Origin: Pseudomonadota bacterium | GTDB taxonomy: Bacteria > Pseudomonadota > Alphaproteobacteria > Sphingomonadales > Govanellaceae | Reading direction: 5' to 3' | Assembly: GCA_003577275.1 (NCBI GenBank) | Contig: QEVO01000003.1 | Span: 62,001-126,000 of the forward strand | Length of the DNA: 64,000 bases | Part shown: positions 43,407-52,452 of the stretch, one piece after another | How the letters are laid out: every line of letters starts with the position of its first letter | How positions within the stretch are numbered: the first letter of the stretch is position 1 | Notes under the pieces: generated by a model | What the model was told of the DNA's origin: nothing | What the model saw: the letters and a program-made list of their open reading frames with translations, nothing else | The model's database searches: none | Program-made: the position numbers and the translations under genes

Positions 43407-44666
43407 TTATCCGCTGGCTGCTCGCTCCGGCGGCAGTACGTCCTCGATCCGATCGATTGCCCGCAAGGCCGGGAAAAGATAGGGGGCGGCGGCCGCCACC
43501 AGCAAGGTGCCGATGGCCCCCACCACGACGCAGGGCACGACGCCGATCAGGGCGGCGACGATGCCGGATTCGAACTCGCCCAGCTCGTTGGAGGCGGTGA
43601 TGAATACCGAATTGACCGCCGCCACCCGGCCGCGCATGGCGTCGGGGGTGGCGAGCTGCACCAGGCTGTGACGGACGAAGACGCTGAACATGTCGGCCGC
43701 GCCGCTCACCGCCAGCGCCAGGAGCGACAGCCAGAACGCCGTGGAGAGGCCAAACGCCAGGATCGCTGCGCCGTAGACGCCGACGCCCATGAGCATGGTG
43801 ACGCCCAGCCGGCGACGGATCGGCCGTTGCGCCAGGTAAAGGCCGGTCAGCACCGCGCCGACGGCGGGGGCGGCGCGCAACCAGCCGTAGCCGGCCGGGC
43901 CGACCTGGAGGATGTCGCTGGCAAACGCCGGCAGCAGCGCTGTGGCGCCGCCGAGGAGCACGGCGGCCAGATCGAGGCTGATGGCGCCGAGGATGACCTT
44001 GGTCCGCCATACGTAGCGAATGCCCCCGGTGAGCGCCAGCCAGTCCATGGCGGCGCTGCCGGGCACCCCCCGCGGCGCGATGCGGGCAGTTAAAATCGTC
44101 GCCGCCAGCAGCAGCGCCGAGGCCAGACCATAAACCCAGCCGGACCCGAAAATGAGCAAGAGGCCGCCCAGCGCCGGTCCGGCGATGGTCGCCGCCTGCC
44201 ACACGGTCGAACTCCAGCCGATGGCGCTGGGCAGCAGTTCCTTGGGCGCCAGGTTAGCCAGGAGCGCATGGCTGGCGGGGGCGTGAAAGGCGCGTCCCAC
44301 CGCCAGGAGCGCCAGGGTGCTCAAGATCGGCCACACCGCGCTGCCGCCGCTGAAGGCGAGGATGCCGAGGATCGCCGCGCATGCCAGCTCCAGGCCGAGG
44401 CACAGGCGCAGCACCATGGTCCGTTCCCGGGTATCCGCCACATGGCCGGCGGGAAAGCCCAGGACCAGGATCGGCAGGAACTGCACCAGGCCGACGAGGC
44501 CGAGGTACAAGGGATCGCCGGTGAGCTGATATACCTGCCAGCCGACAGCGGCGTTGATCATCTGGATGCCGAGATTGCCGCACAGGCGGGCCAGGATGAA
44601 CCGACGGTAATCGGCGATGCCGAGCACCGCCCAGCCGGAAGAGGAGGAGGGGGAGGAAGCGGTCAA
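43407..44666 (-). CDS. MFS exporter (EntS-like family)
   Basis: The 419-residue protein has about 12 membrane segments and the MFS_3 start YRRFILARLCGNLGIQM, then WQVYQLTGDPLYLGLVGLVQFLP and the loop-2 motif GHVADTRERTMV. Members export small molecules such as siderophores or drugs; the substrate is unknown. The frame opens at a TTG with no clear ribosome site, so the true start may be a few codons downstream. It is divergent from marR, with the MarR-type operator in between, so drug- or metabolite-induced efflux is likely. Confidence 0.88.
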   Translation of the reverse strand: MTASSPSSSSGWAVLGIADYRRFILARLCGNLGIQMINAAVGWQVYQLTGDPLYLGLVGLVQFLPILVLGFPAGHVADTRERTMVLRLCLGLELACAAILGILAFSGGSAVWPILSTLALLAVGRAFHAPASHALLANLAPKELLPSAIGWSSTVWQAATIAGPALGGLLLIFGSGWVYGLASALLLAATILTARIAPRGVPGSAAMDWLALTGGIRYVWRTKVILGAISLDLAAVLLGGATALLPAFASDILQVGPAGYGWLRAAPAVGAVLTGLYLAQRPIRRRLGVTMLMGVGVYGAAILAFGLSTAFWLSLLALAVSGAADMFSVFVRHSLVQLATPDAMRGRVAAVNSVFITASNELGEFESGIVAALIGVVPCVVVGAIGTLLVAAAAPYLFPALRAIDRIEDVLPPERAASG

Positions 44667-44764
44667 GGAGGGATCCGTTTTTTTGCTAAACGAACAGGTG
44701 CGCCCTCTCTTCTAAGGGCTTGCCGGGAGCCGCACAAGTCCCTGATGGGTCTCCTGATGCGTGT

Positions 44765-44780
44765 AAAATCAATTGATTTT
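44765..44780. promoter_or_regulatory. MarR-type operator, copy 1 (marR / MFS divergent promoter)
   Basis: AAAATCAATTGATTTT is a perfect 16-bp palindrome located 61 bp before marR and about 100 bp before the MFS gene. Its core AAATCA-N2-TGATTT is repeated exactly at 45371-45384 on the other side of marR. Confidence 0.62.
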
Positions 44781-44840
44781 CGGGGTGTTTTTCGGCTCTA
44801 ATCGCACCACGCTCCCCTCAGCCGGCATCCAGGCTCTAAA

Positions 44841-45326
44841 ATGGCAAAACCGAAAAAGCCCCTCCACCCGGCGCCCGATGATCCGGCCTTTATCCTCGAT
44901 CGCTACCCGCTCTATGCGCTCAACCGGGCCTCGGCGGTCTATGTGGAGGAAATGAGCAAGGCGCTGAAAACCATTGGTATGGATCAGCCACACTGGCGGG
45001 TGCTGACGCTCCTGGAAGACACCAACCCCAGCACGGTGAGCGACATTTCCCGCCGCACCATCATCAAGCTGTCCACCATCACCCGCATTCTGCTTCGCAT
45101 GGAGGCGGAAGGCTTGGTCAGGCGGTCGCCAAGCGCCGGCGACAGCCGGGTGACGGAAGTCTACATCACCGACGCGGGGCGACAGGCGGTGGACCAGGTA
45201 AAAAAGGTCGGCGGCCGGATTTATCGCAAGGCTATCAAGGGCTTGAGCGATGATGACCTGACCCGCCTGATGCGTATCCTGAAAGTGATTGAAGGTAACC
45301 TCGGCCGCTCCCCCTATCTCGATTAA
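44841..45326 (+). CDS. MarR-family transcriptional regulator
   Basis: The 161-residue protein has the MarR winged helix: dimer helix at the N-terminus, HWRVLTLLEDTNPSTVSDIS and the recognition helix TIIKLSTITRILLRMEAEG, then the wing RRSPSAGDSRVTEVYITDAG with the conserved Asp-Ser-Arg. Such regulators usually repress until a small aromatic or acyl ligand binds. Two copies of one palindrome, upstream of its own gene and between it and iorAB, point to control of itself, the MFS gene and iorAB. That would fit a phenylpyruvate- or indolepyruvate-derived inducer, which is inference. Confidence 0.93.
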   Translation: MAKPKKPLHPAPDDPAFILDRYPLYALNRASAVYVEEMSKALKTIGMDQPHWRVLTLLEDTNPSTVSDISRRTIIKLSTITRILLRMEAEGLVRRSPSAGDSRVTEVYITDAGRQAVDQVKKVGGRIYRKAIKGLSDDDLTRLMRILKVIEGNLGRSPYLD

Positions 45327-45370
45327 AACGCCGGTAAGCGCAAACGCCGGCCGATGACAATTTACTTGCA

Positions 45371-45384
45371 AAATCACGTGATTT
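45371..45384. promoter_or_regulatory. MarR-type operator, copy 2 (upstream of iorAB)
   Basis: AAATCACGTGATTT is a perfect 14-bp palindrome with the same AAATCA-N2-TGATTT arms as copy 1. It is 261 bp before the iorA start; the intervening stretch holds a palindromic repeat (45441-45588) but no gene. Confidence 0.55.
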
Positions 45385-45644
45385 CGGATATTGATAGATA
45401 AAGATTAAGCGCTGAAGGAAGCGATTGGTGTTGTTTCCTTAGTCATTGCAAGGAGTCTGCCAGGGCGTGTTGCGCGCAAATTAATAATTGCGGCGCAACG
45501 CCGCGGGAACTGACGCGGCAATCCATAGACGGCCGATGTTCGTATGTTCCGGATCGCTTCGGTGGCATGCGCTCCCTCGCGATGACGATGAAATTGCACA
45601 AGTCGGGTCAAGGCCCGTCCGCAAAAACCTAAAAGGCTTGCCCC
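45385..45644. other. Leader region of iorAB with dispersed repeat, copy 3
   Basis: No gene is seen between the operator and iorA. From about 45441 to 45588 lies another copy of the intergenic palindrome (opening AGTCATTGCAAGG, closing TCGCGATGACG), here with a long GC-rich centre. Transcription from the MarR-controlled promoter would have to run through this hairpin, or a further promoter lies downstream of it. Confidence 0.5.
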
Positions 45645-47768
45645 ATGGCCGAACGATCATTCAAGGAAGAAGTCAAGAAGCTCCGGCTGGGCCAGGGCGA
45701 GGAGTTTCGCGGCGAAGGCATTCTGGCCGTCACCAAGGCGCTGCTGCAAGCCGGCGTCGCCTATGTCGGCGGTTATCAGGGCGCGCCAATTTCGCATCTG
45801 ATGGATGTGCTTGCCGACGCCCAGGACATTCTTGATGAACTCGGCGTCCATTTCGAGGCTTGCGCATCGGAAGCCGCCGCCGGGGCGATGTTGGCGGCGT
45901 CGGTCAATTATCCCTTGCGCGGCGCGGTGACCTGGAAATCGACGGTCGGCACCAATGTCGCCTCAGACGCCTTGGCCAACGTCGCGTCCGGCGGCGTCAT
46001 GGGCGGCGCGCTCATCATCATCGGCGAGGATTACGGCGAAGGCTCCTCGATCATGCAGGAGCGCAGCCACGCCTTCGCCATGAAATCGCAGATCTGGCTT
46101 CTCGATCCGCGACCCAATCTGCCCAGCATCGTCCACATGGTGGAAAAGGGCTTTGAATTGTCGGAAGCCTCCAACACGCCGGTGATGCTGGAGCTGCGCA
46201 TTCGCGCCTGTCATCTTTATGGCCGCTTCGAGGCCAAGGACAACCGCCGACCGTCGCCGAGCGTGAAAGACGCCATGGAGAATCCGGTGCGCGATGTAAC
46301 GCGCATCGTGCTGCCGCCATCGAGCTATGTTCACGAACAGGAAAAGATCGATCAGCGTTGGCCCGCCGCCGTCCAGTTCATCAAAGACCATAAATTGAAC
46401 GAATTCATGGGCGGCGTTGTCGGCGACATTGGCGTCATCGTGCAGGGCGGGCTTTATAACTCGCTGATGCGCACGCTGGAGCTGCAAGGTCTTGCCGACG
46501 CTTTCGGCAACACCGAGGCGCCGATCTATGTCCTAAACGTCGCCTATCCTTTGGTGAATGAGGAAATCGTCGGCTTCTGCGCCGATAAGAAGGCGGTTCT
46601 GCTGGTTGAGGAAGGACAGCCCGACTTCATCGAGCAGGCGATAAACGCGATTTTACGCAAGGCGGACGTGCAGACCAAAGTGGTCGGCAAGGATGTGCTG
46701 CCCATGGCCGGCGAATATACTGCGGATATTCTTGCTCACGGCGTGCGCGCGTTTTTTAACGACCACGCGCCGCATCTTACCTCAGCATCGAAGGCGCTTG
46801 CCCATTCGCCAGCGGACGCCGGCGCGCTTCCCGCCAAACTGCCGCCGCGCGTGCCCGGCTTCTGCACCGGCTGTCCGGAACGGCCGATTTTCGCCGCCAT
46901 GAAGCTGGCGGAAAAGGAGCTTGGGCGCTTTCATGTCAGCAGCGACATCGGCTGCCACCTGTTTTCCATCAACGCCCCGTTCAACATCGGCAACACCACC
47001 ATGGGCTATGGCTTAGGCTGGGCGGGCGCGTCGGCATTCAATGTCGAGGCCAAGAAGCGCGCCGTCGCGGTGATGGGCGATGGCGGCTTTTGGCATAATG
47101 GATTGACCAGCGGCGTTGGCAATGCGGTGTTCAACAAGTCCGACAACGTACTGGTCATTGTCGACAATAATTATTCCGCAGCCACCGGCGGCCAGGACAT
47201 ATTGTCGTCGCGGGCTGAGAATCCCGCCCGCAGCACCAGGCATGCGATAACGGAAGCGGTCAAGGGCGTCGGCGTGAAGTGGGTGAAGCGGGTGCGCAGC
47301 TATGACGTGGCGACCTTGCGCGATACCCTGCGCGAGGCCATGACCACGGTGGAAAAAGGCCCCAAGATTATCGTTGCCGAGGGCGAATGCCAGCTCAACC
47401 GCCAGCGCCGGGTGAAGCCGCTGACCAATCGCGCGATTAAGCAAGGCGTGCGGGTGGTGCGCGAACGCTTTTATGTCGATAGCGACACCTGCACCGGCGA
47501 TCATGCCTGCGTGCGCTTATCCGGCTGCCCGTCGTTGACCATACGCGACAATCCTGATCCCTTGAAGGTCGATCCCATCGCCTATGTGGACAACAGTTGC
47601 GTCGGCTGCGGTCATTGCGGCGAGGTGGCGCACGCCGCCGTGCTCTGCCCCTCCTTCGCGCGGGTCGAGCTGATTTATAACCCCACCTGGATTGATCGCG
47701 CGCTGGCGCGGCTGCGGCAAAGCGTTATTAGTTGGCTGCAACGTCGCGCGGCAAGGAGCATGGCATGA
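45645..47768 (+). CDS. iorA: Indolepyruvate ferredoxin oxidoreductase, alpha subunit
   Basis: Oxidatively decarboxylates aryl pyruvates (from Trp, Phe, Tyr) to aryl-acetyl-CoA, reducing ferredoxin. The 707-residue protein carries the pyrimidine-type domain first (GYQGAPISHLMDVL), then the TPP-binding domain with GDGGFWHNGLTSGVGNAVF and VIVDNNYSAATGGQ, and a C-terminal pair of Cys clusters (CTGDHACVRLSGCPS, CVGCGHCGEVAHAAVLCP) for [4Fe-4S]. The first cluster has an altered spacing, as is common in IorA. Its last codon overlaps iorB (ATGA). The enzyme is oxygen-sensitive in many organisms, so use under low oxygen is plausible. Confidence 0.94.
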   Translation: MAERSFKEEVKKLRLGQGEEFRGEGILAVTKALLQAGVAYVGGYQGAPISHLMDVLADAQDILDELGVHFEACASEAAAGAMLAASVNYPLRGAVTWKSTVGTNVASDALANVASGGVMGGALIIIGEDYGEGSSIMQERSHAFAMKSQIWLLDPRPNLPSIVHMVEKGFELSEASNTPVMLELRIRACHLYGRFEAKDNRRPSPSVKDAMENPVRDVTRIVLPPSSYVHEQEKIDQRWPAAVQFIKDHKLNEFMGGVVGDIGVIVQGGLYNSLMRTLELQGLADAFGNTEAPIYVLNVAYPLVNEEIVGFCADKKAVLLVEEGQPDFIEQAINAILRKADVQTKVVGKDVLPMAGEYTADILAHGVRAFFNDHAPHLTSASKALAHSPADAGALPAKLPPRVPGFCTGCPERPIFAAMKLAEKELGRFHVSSDIGCHLFSINAPFNIGNTTMGYGLGWAGASAFNVEAKKRAVAVMGDGGFWHNGLTSGVGNAVFNKSDNVLVIVDNNYSAATGGQDILSSRAENPARSTRHAITEAVKGVGVKWVKRVRSYDVATLRDTLREAMTTVEKGPKIIVAEGECQLNRQRRVKPLTNRAIKQGVRVVRERFYVDSDTCTGDHACVRLSGCPSLTIRDNPDPLKVDPIAYVDNSCVGCGHCGEVAHAAVLCPSFARVELIYNPTWIDRALARLRQSVISWLQRRAARSMA

Positions 47769-49183
47769 CCAGGCCCATTTCCATCGCGGTGGTGGCGCTG
47801 GGCGGCCAGGGCGGCGGCGTGTTGGCGCAATGGATCGTCGATCTCGCCGAAGCCAATGGCTATCTGGCGCAATACACCTCCATCGCCGGCGTGGCGCAGC
47901 GCACCGGCGCCACCATCTATTTCATCGAAATCTTTCCCGAAGCCGTCGTCAAGGCTACCGGCAAAATGCCGGTGCTGGCGTTGATGCCGGCGCCGGGTGA
48001 TGTCGATATCGTCATCGCCTCGGAGCTGATGGAAGCCGGACGCGCCGTGACGCGCCGCTTCGTCAGTCCCGATCTGACCACCCTGATCGCCTCGTCGCAT
48101 CGCGTCTATTCGGTGTCGGAGAAACAAGCGCCGGGCGACGGCCGGGCCGATGATAAGGCGGTTCTGGACGCGCTGCGCCTGGCGGCTAAAAAGCTGGTGT
48201 TGTTTGACATGGATCAAGCGGCCGAGGATACATCAAGCGTCATCAGCGCGGTGCTGTTCGGCGCGCTGGCCGGATCGGGCGCACTGCCGTTTTCCCGCGC
48301 CGCCTATGAGAACGTCATTACCGCGTCGGGTAAATCGGTCGTCAACAACCTTGCCGGCTTTGCTCGTGGTATTGAGGGGGCGCAAGGTGCGCCACCACAA
48401 AGCCCGCATGCCGATGCCTTTCCCGCGTCGGTGCATGACACGCTAGAGCGCGGCGTTGCCCGACTGCAGGATTACCAGGATGCATCCTACGCGGCGCTCT
48501 ATGTGGAACGGGTGGAAAAATTGCGTGGCGTTGCGACGGATGACCGCCTGCTGCGGGAAACGGCGCGCTATCTGGCGCTGTGGATGTCCTATGAAGACGT
48601 GATTCGCGTCGCCGACTTGAAAACCCGCACCGGACGTCTGGAGAAAATCGGCGCGGAGGCGCGGGCGCTGCCCGGTCAGCCTTATTATTCGATCGAATAT
48701 TTTCATCCCCGCTATGAGGAAGTCTGCGACACCTTGCCGGCGGCGTTGGGAGCCACTTTGTTGAAATCAAACGCCATGCGTCGGCTGCTGGCGCCATTTT
48801 TCGCCAAGGGGCGGCAGATTCATACCGCCAAGCTCTCCGGATTTCTGCCGCTTTATACCCTGGCGCGGCTACGGCGTTATCGGCGCGGCACGCTGCGTTT
48901 CAAAAAAGAAAACGCCGCCATCGAGGCGTGGCTGGCGCAGGTGATGACCATCGCGCCGCAAGATTACGAACTGGCGGTGGCGATCGCCGAGCTGCCGCGC
49001 TTGATTAAAGGCTATGGCGACACTCATGAGCGGGGCATGGATCGCTTCAATCGCATCATGGCGCTGCTACCCAATCTTATCGGCAAGGCGGACGCCGCCG
49101 CTAAGGTCAGGGCGTTGCGCGACGCCGCCTTACAAGATGAAGAGGGCCGCGCCTTCGCCGCCGAGCTGCAAAACGTTGCTTAG
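47765..49183 (+). CDS. iorB: Indolepyruvate oxidoreductase beta subunit with C-terminal extension (DUF6537 type)
   Basis: Residues 1-190 are the gamma-type domain of 2-oxoacid oxidoreductases (VVALGGQGGGVLAQWIVDLAEAN and the CoA-side segment EIFPEAVVKA). About 280 further residues form an all-helical extension (from about residue 215) also known in other IorB proteins of aerobic bacteria, with conserved patches EYFHPRYEEVCDTLP and GAEARALPGQPYYS-like. Plain IorB has only about 200 residues. GGAG lies 8 bp before the ATG, which overlaps the iorA stop. The role of the extension is unknown. Confidence 0.92.
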   Translation: MTRPISIAVVALGGQGGGVLAQWIVDLAEANGYLAQYTSIAGVAQRTGATIYFIEIFPEAVVKATGKMPVLALMPAPGDVDIVIASELMEAGRAVTRRFVSPDLTTLIASSHRVYSVSEKQAPGDGRADDKAVLDALRLAAKKLVLFDMDQAAEDTSSVISAVLFGALAGSGALPFSRAAYENVITASGKSVVNNLAGFARGIEGAQGAPPQSPHADAFPASVHDTLERGVARLQDYQDASYAALYVERVEKLRGVATDDRLLRETARYLALWMSYEDVIRVADLKTRTGRLEKIGAEARALPGQPYYSIEYFHPRYEEVCDTLPAALGATLLKSNAMRRLLAPFFAKGRQIHTAKLSGFLPLYTLARLRRYRRGTLRFKKENAAIEAWLAQVMTIAPQDYELAVAIAELPRLIKGYGDTHERGMDRFNRIMALLPNLIGKADAAAKVRALRDAALQDEEGRAFAAELQNVA

Positions 49184-49205
49184 GCCTGAGGATGCTCCTC
49201 ACACC

Positions 49206-49293
49206 GTCATTGCGAACCCCGTAAGGGGTGAAGCAATCCACCTTATTGATCGTTGATTGTAGATTGCTTCGTCACTCCGTTCCTCGCAATGAC
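49206..49293. repeat. Dispersed palindromic intergenic repeat, copy 4
   Basis: The cleanest copy: GTCATTGCGAA...GAAGCAATCCA opens, AGATTGCTTCG...CTCGCAATGAC closes, with an AT-rich loop. It lies between convergent iorB and the aldehyde dehydrogenase gene. Confidence 0.7.
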
Positions 49294-49304
49294 CTCGCCT
49301 TTCC

Positions 49305-50807
49305 TCACTCCGCGTCGAACTTGATGCCCTGCGCCAATGGCAGCGCGCAGGAGTAATTGATGGTCGAGGTCTGCCGGCGCATGTAGGCCTTCCAGGAGTC
49401 CGATCCGGATTCGCGACCGCCGCCGGTTTCCTTCTCGCCGCCGAACGCGCCGCCGATTTCCGCGCCCGAGGTGCCGATGTTGACATTGGCGATGCCGCAG
49501 TCAGAGCCGTTGACGGCAACGAAGCGTTCCGCCTCGCGCATGTCGGTGGTGAAGATCGCCGACGACAAGCCTTGCGGCACGTCATTGTTGCGATGGAGCG
49601 CGTCCTCGAAATCGTCGTAGCGGAAGACATAGAGAATGGGGGCGAAGGTTTCTTCCCTCACGTTGTCGGCCGCCCCCGTCATCTCAACGATGGCGGGTTG
49701 GACATAAAAACCATTTTCCGCGCCTTTGACCGTGACGCGGCCGCCGCCATGGATGCGCGCGCCGTGATCGCGCGCCTGCTGTAGCGCCTGTTCCATGGCC
49801 TCAAAGGCGCGGCCGTCGATCAGCGGCCCCACCAGGGTATCGGGGTCGAGCGGATTGCCGATGCGCACCCGGTCGTAGGCGGTTTTCAGGCTGGGCACCA
49901 GACGATCATAAACTGAACTGTGGACGAAGATGCGCCGGGTGGAGGTGCAACGCTGGCCGCAGGTGCCCACCGCGCCGAACAGAATGGCACGCCGCGCCAT
50001 TTCCAGGTCGGCCGAGGGCGTCACGATGATGGCGTTGTTGCCGCCCAGTTCCAGGATGCTGCGGCCGAAACGCGCCGCGACGCGCGGGCCGACGACGCGG
50101 CCCATGGCGGTGCTGCCGGTGGCCGAGATCACCGGCACGCGGGGATCATCCAGCAACGCCGCCCCCACTTTGCGGTTGCCGACAATGAGGCTGGACAAAC
50201 CTTTTGGCGCATCGCCAAAGCGCGCCAGGGCATTCTCCAGCAGACGATGGGCGGCCAGGGCGGAGAGCAGCGTCTTTTCCGACGGCTTCCAAAGCAGCGA
50301 ATCGCCGCAAACGAGCGCCAGCGCCGCGTTCCACGCCCACACCGCTACCGGAAAATTAAAGGCGCTGATGATGCCTACCGGCCCGATGGGATGCCAGGTT
50401 TCCATCATGCGGTGGCCGGGTCGTTCCGACGCGATGGTCAGCCCATAAAGCTGACGTGACAGGCCGACGGCGAAGTCGCAGATGTCGATCATCTCCTGCA
50501 CTTCGCCCAAGCCTTCCTGTACGATCTTGCCGCACTCCAGCGTGACCAGCGCGCCCAGCGCTTCCTTATGGGCGCGCAGCTCCTCGCCCAACAGCCGCAC
50601 CAGCTCGCCGCGCCGCGGCGCTGGCACCAGACGCCATTCCTGGAACGCCTTGGCGGCCTGCACGATCTTGGCTTCGACGCTGGCGACATCATCGGCCTTG
50701 ACCTTGCCGAGAAGCGCGCCGTCGATCGGCGAATGCACCGCAATGCTGCCTTCCTGCAATTCCGCCGGGTTTATTCCCAGATCCTTGAGAATGTCATCGC
50801 GTTTCAT
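49305..50807 (-). CDS. ALDH7-family aldehyde dehydrogenase (aminoadipate-semialdehyde / piperideine-6-carboxylate type)
   Basis: The 500-residue protein has the aldehyde dehydrogenase core: GIISAFNFPVAVWAWNAALA, the coenzyme-binding ATGSTAMGR, ELGGNN (general base Glu) and the catalytic Cys in GTCGQRCTSTRR. The spacing and the ending TINYSCALPLAQGIKFD match ALDH7 (antiquitin) and AmaB. The substrate is probably the semialdehyde formed in lysine breakdown, which would pass to glutaryl-CoA and GcdH, whose gene lies 7 kb away. Its upstream region holds the palindrome also found before the XRE-cupin gene. The exact substrate is not certain. Confidence 0.9.
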   Translation of the reverse strand: MKRDDILKDLGINPAELQEGSIAVHSPIDGALLGKVKADDVASVEAKIVQAAKAFQEWRLVPAPRRGELVRLLGEELRAHKEALGALVTLECGKIVQEGLGEVQEMIDICDFAVGLSRQLYGLTIASERPGHRMMETWHPIGPVGIISAFNFPVAVWAWNAALALVCGDSLLWKPSEKTLLSALAAHRLLENALARFGDAPKGLSSLIVGNRKVGAALLDDPRVPVISATGSTAMGRVVGPRVAARFGRSILELGGNNAIIVTPSADLEMARRAILFGAVGTCGQRCTSTRRIFVHSSVYDRLVPSLKTAYDRVRIGNPLDPDTLVGPLIDGRAFEAMEQALQQARDHGARIHGGGRVTVKGAENGFYVQPAIVEMTGAADNVREETFAPILYVFRYDDFEDALHRNNDVPQGLSSAIFTTDMREAERFVAVNGSDCGIANVNIGTSGAEIGGAFGGEKETGGGRESGSDSWKAYMRRQTSTINYSCALPLAQGIKFDAE

Positions 50808-50910
50808 GAGGGGTCTCCGTTTCGATAGCAGCGCCGCCGACGGGGCGCGAACTCTGCCATGAGAACCGTTCTCAGGCAGGCCGAATCACGTACATTATAG
50901 GGGAAGTATA

Positions 50911-50922
50911 TTCCTATAGGAA
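50911..50922. promoter_or_regulatory. Palindrome upstream of the ALDH7 gene (and sdaA)
   Basis: TTCCTATAGGAA is a perfect 12-bp palindrome, 104 bp before the aldehyde dehydrogenase and within the divergent region toward sdaA. An outer TATAGG...CCTATA pair (from 50897) lies around it. It closely matches the site before the XRE-cupin gene. The surrounding sequence is AT-rich, as expected of a promoter. Confidence 0.5.
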
Positions 50923-51077
50923 ACAAAAAATAAAATAGTGAATTTGGTGGAGATGCCCGGTGGGGCCCGCCATATGCAGGGGGACGGTCAGGATGCCTCC
51001 CCCCAGTAATGGCATTCCCTGGAAACGCAGCCACGTGTATAGGAGTGGCGCGGGGCGGGTATCAGGTGAGTCAGGTG

Positions 51078-52448
51078 ATGGCGTCAGGTTTTTCCAGCGT
51101 TTTCAAGGTTGGTATCGGTCCTTCGAGTTCCCATACCGTGGGGCCAATGGTGGCGGCGAAGCGCTTCGTCGATGGGCTCAGCGCGGGCGGAAAGGTGCCG
51201 ATGACCCAGCGTCTGACGGTGGAGCTTTACGGCTCGCTGGCCCTGACAGGCCTCGGCCATGGCAGCGACAAGGCGGTGATCCTGGGCCTGCTGCGTCATA
51301 CGCCGCACGGCGTTGATCCTGACGCCATCGACGGGCTTCTGGCCGCGGTTCGGGAGCGGGCAGTTCTGGCCATCGACGGCCATGAGGCAACCTTTGATCC
51401 GCGTGCCGATCTTAGTTTCAGGAGCGATGTGCGGCTGCCTTATCATTCCAATGGCCTGCGCTTTCAGGCGTGGGCGGCGGACGGCGAGATTGTGGAGGAG
51501 AGGATCTACTACTCGGTGGGCGGCGGCCGCGTCGTCAGCGAAGCCGATGCCGGGCAAAATATCGCCGCCCCGCCTGCCGCGTCTCCCTATCCTTTCCACT
51601 CGGCGGCCGAGCTTCTCGACCAGTGCCGCAGGCACGGGCTGTCCATCGCCGATCTGGTGCTGGCCAACGAGGCGGCCATCCGGCCGCCGGCCGAAGTTTT
51701 GGCCGAAGTGGACCGCATCCGCGCCGCCATGGACGCCTGTATCGACCGCGGCTGCCGCACCAGGGGCGTGTTGCCGGGCGGCCTGGAGGTGGAGCGCCGC
51801 GCGCCCCTGCTTTACGCCAAGCTGGTGGAGCGGCAGGAGCGGGCGCTGCGTGATCCCATGTCGGTGCTCGATTGGGTGAACCTGTGGGCGATGGCGGTCA
51901 ACGAGGAAAACGCCGCCGGCGGCCGGGTGGTGACTGCGCCCACCAACGGCGCGGCGGGCATCATCCCGGCGGTATTGCGCTATTATGACCGCTTCTGCAA
52001 CGCCACCGCCGACGGCCCGCGTATCTTTTTATTGACCGCGACGGCGATCGGCCTGTTGTACGAGCGCAATGCCTCGATCTCCGGCGCCGCCGTCGGTTGT
52101 CAAGGCGAAGTCGGCGTCGCCTGCTCCATGGCGGCGGCAGGGCTGGCGGCGGCGCAGGGCGGCACCAACGAGCAGGTGGAGAACGCCGCCGAAATCGCCA
52201 TGGAACATAACCTGGGGCTGACCTGCGATCCGGTGGGCGGTCTGGTGCAGATCCCGTGCATCGAGCGTAACGCCATGGGCGCGGTCAAGGCGATTGACGC
52301 CGCCCGCCTGGCGCTTCTCGGCGATGGCCGACACAAGGTGTCGCTGGATAAGGTGATCGAGACCATGCGCCAGACCGGCGCCGACATGTCCGACAAATAC
52401 AAGGAAACGTCGCAGGGCGGCTTGGCGGTCAACGTCGTGGAGTGCTGA
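51078..52448 (+). CDS. sdaA: L-serine ammonia-lyase (iron-sulphur type)
   Basis: Deaminates L-serine to pyruvate and ammonia with a [4Fe-4S] cluster. The 456-residue single-chain form shows [19 protein letters not shown] at the N-terminus (the beta-domain start) and in the alpha domain [14 protein letters not shown], the Cys ligands in [17 protein letters not shown], and [22 protein letters not shown]. The ATG at 51078 gives the usual length; GTG 51066 and ATG 51009 are in-frame alternatives. No partner gene follows. It is divergent from the aldehyde dehydrogenase and convergent with a histidine kinase gene. Confidence 0.94.
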   Translation: MASGFSSVFKVGIGPSSSHTVGPMVAAKRFVDGLSAGGKVPMTQRLTVELYGSLALTGLGHGSDKAVILGLLRHTPHGVDPDAIDGLLAAVRERAVLAIDGHEATFDPRADLSFRSDVRLPYHSNGLRFQAWAADGEIVEERIYYSVGGGRVVSEADAGQNIAAPPAASPYPFHSAAELLDQCRRHGLSIADLVLANEAAIRPPAEVLAEVDRIRAAMDACIDRGCRTRGVLPGGLEVERRAPLLYAKLVERQERALRDPMSVLDWVNLWAMAVNEENAAGGRVVTAPTNGAAGIIPAVLRYYDRFCNATADGPRIFLLTATAIGLLYERNASISGAAVGCQGEVGVACSMAAAGLAAAQGGTNEQVENAAEIAMEHNLGLTCDPVGGLVQIPCIERNAMGAVKAIDAARLALLGDGRHKVSLDKVIETMRQTGADMSDKYKETSQGGLAVNVVEC

Positions 52449-52452
52449 CGCC

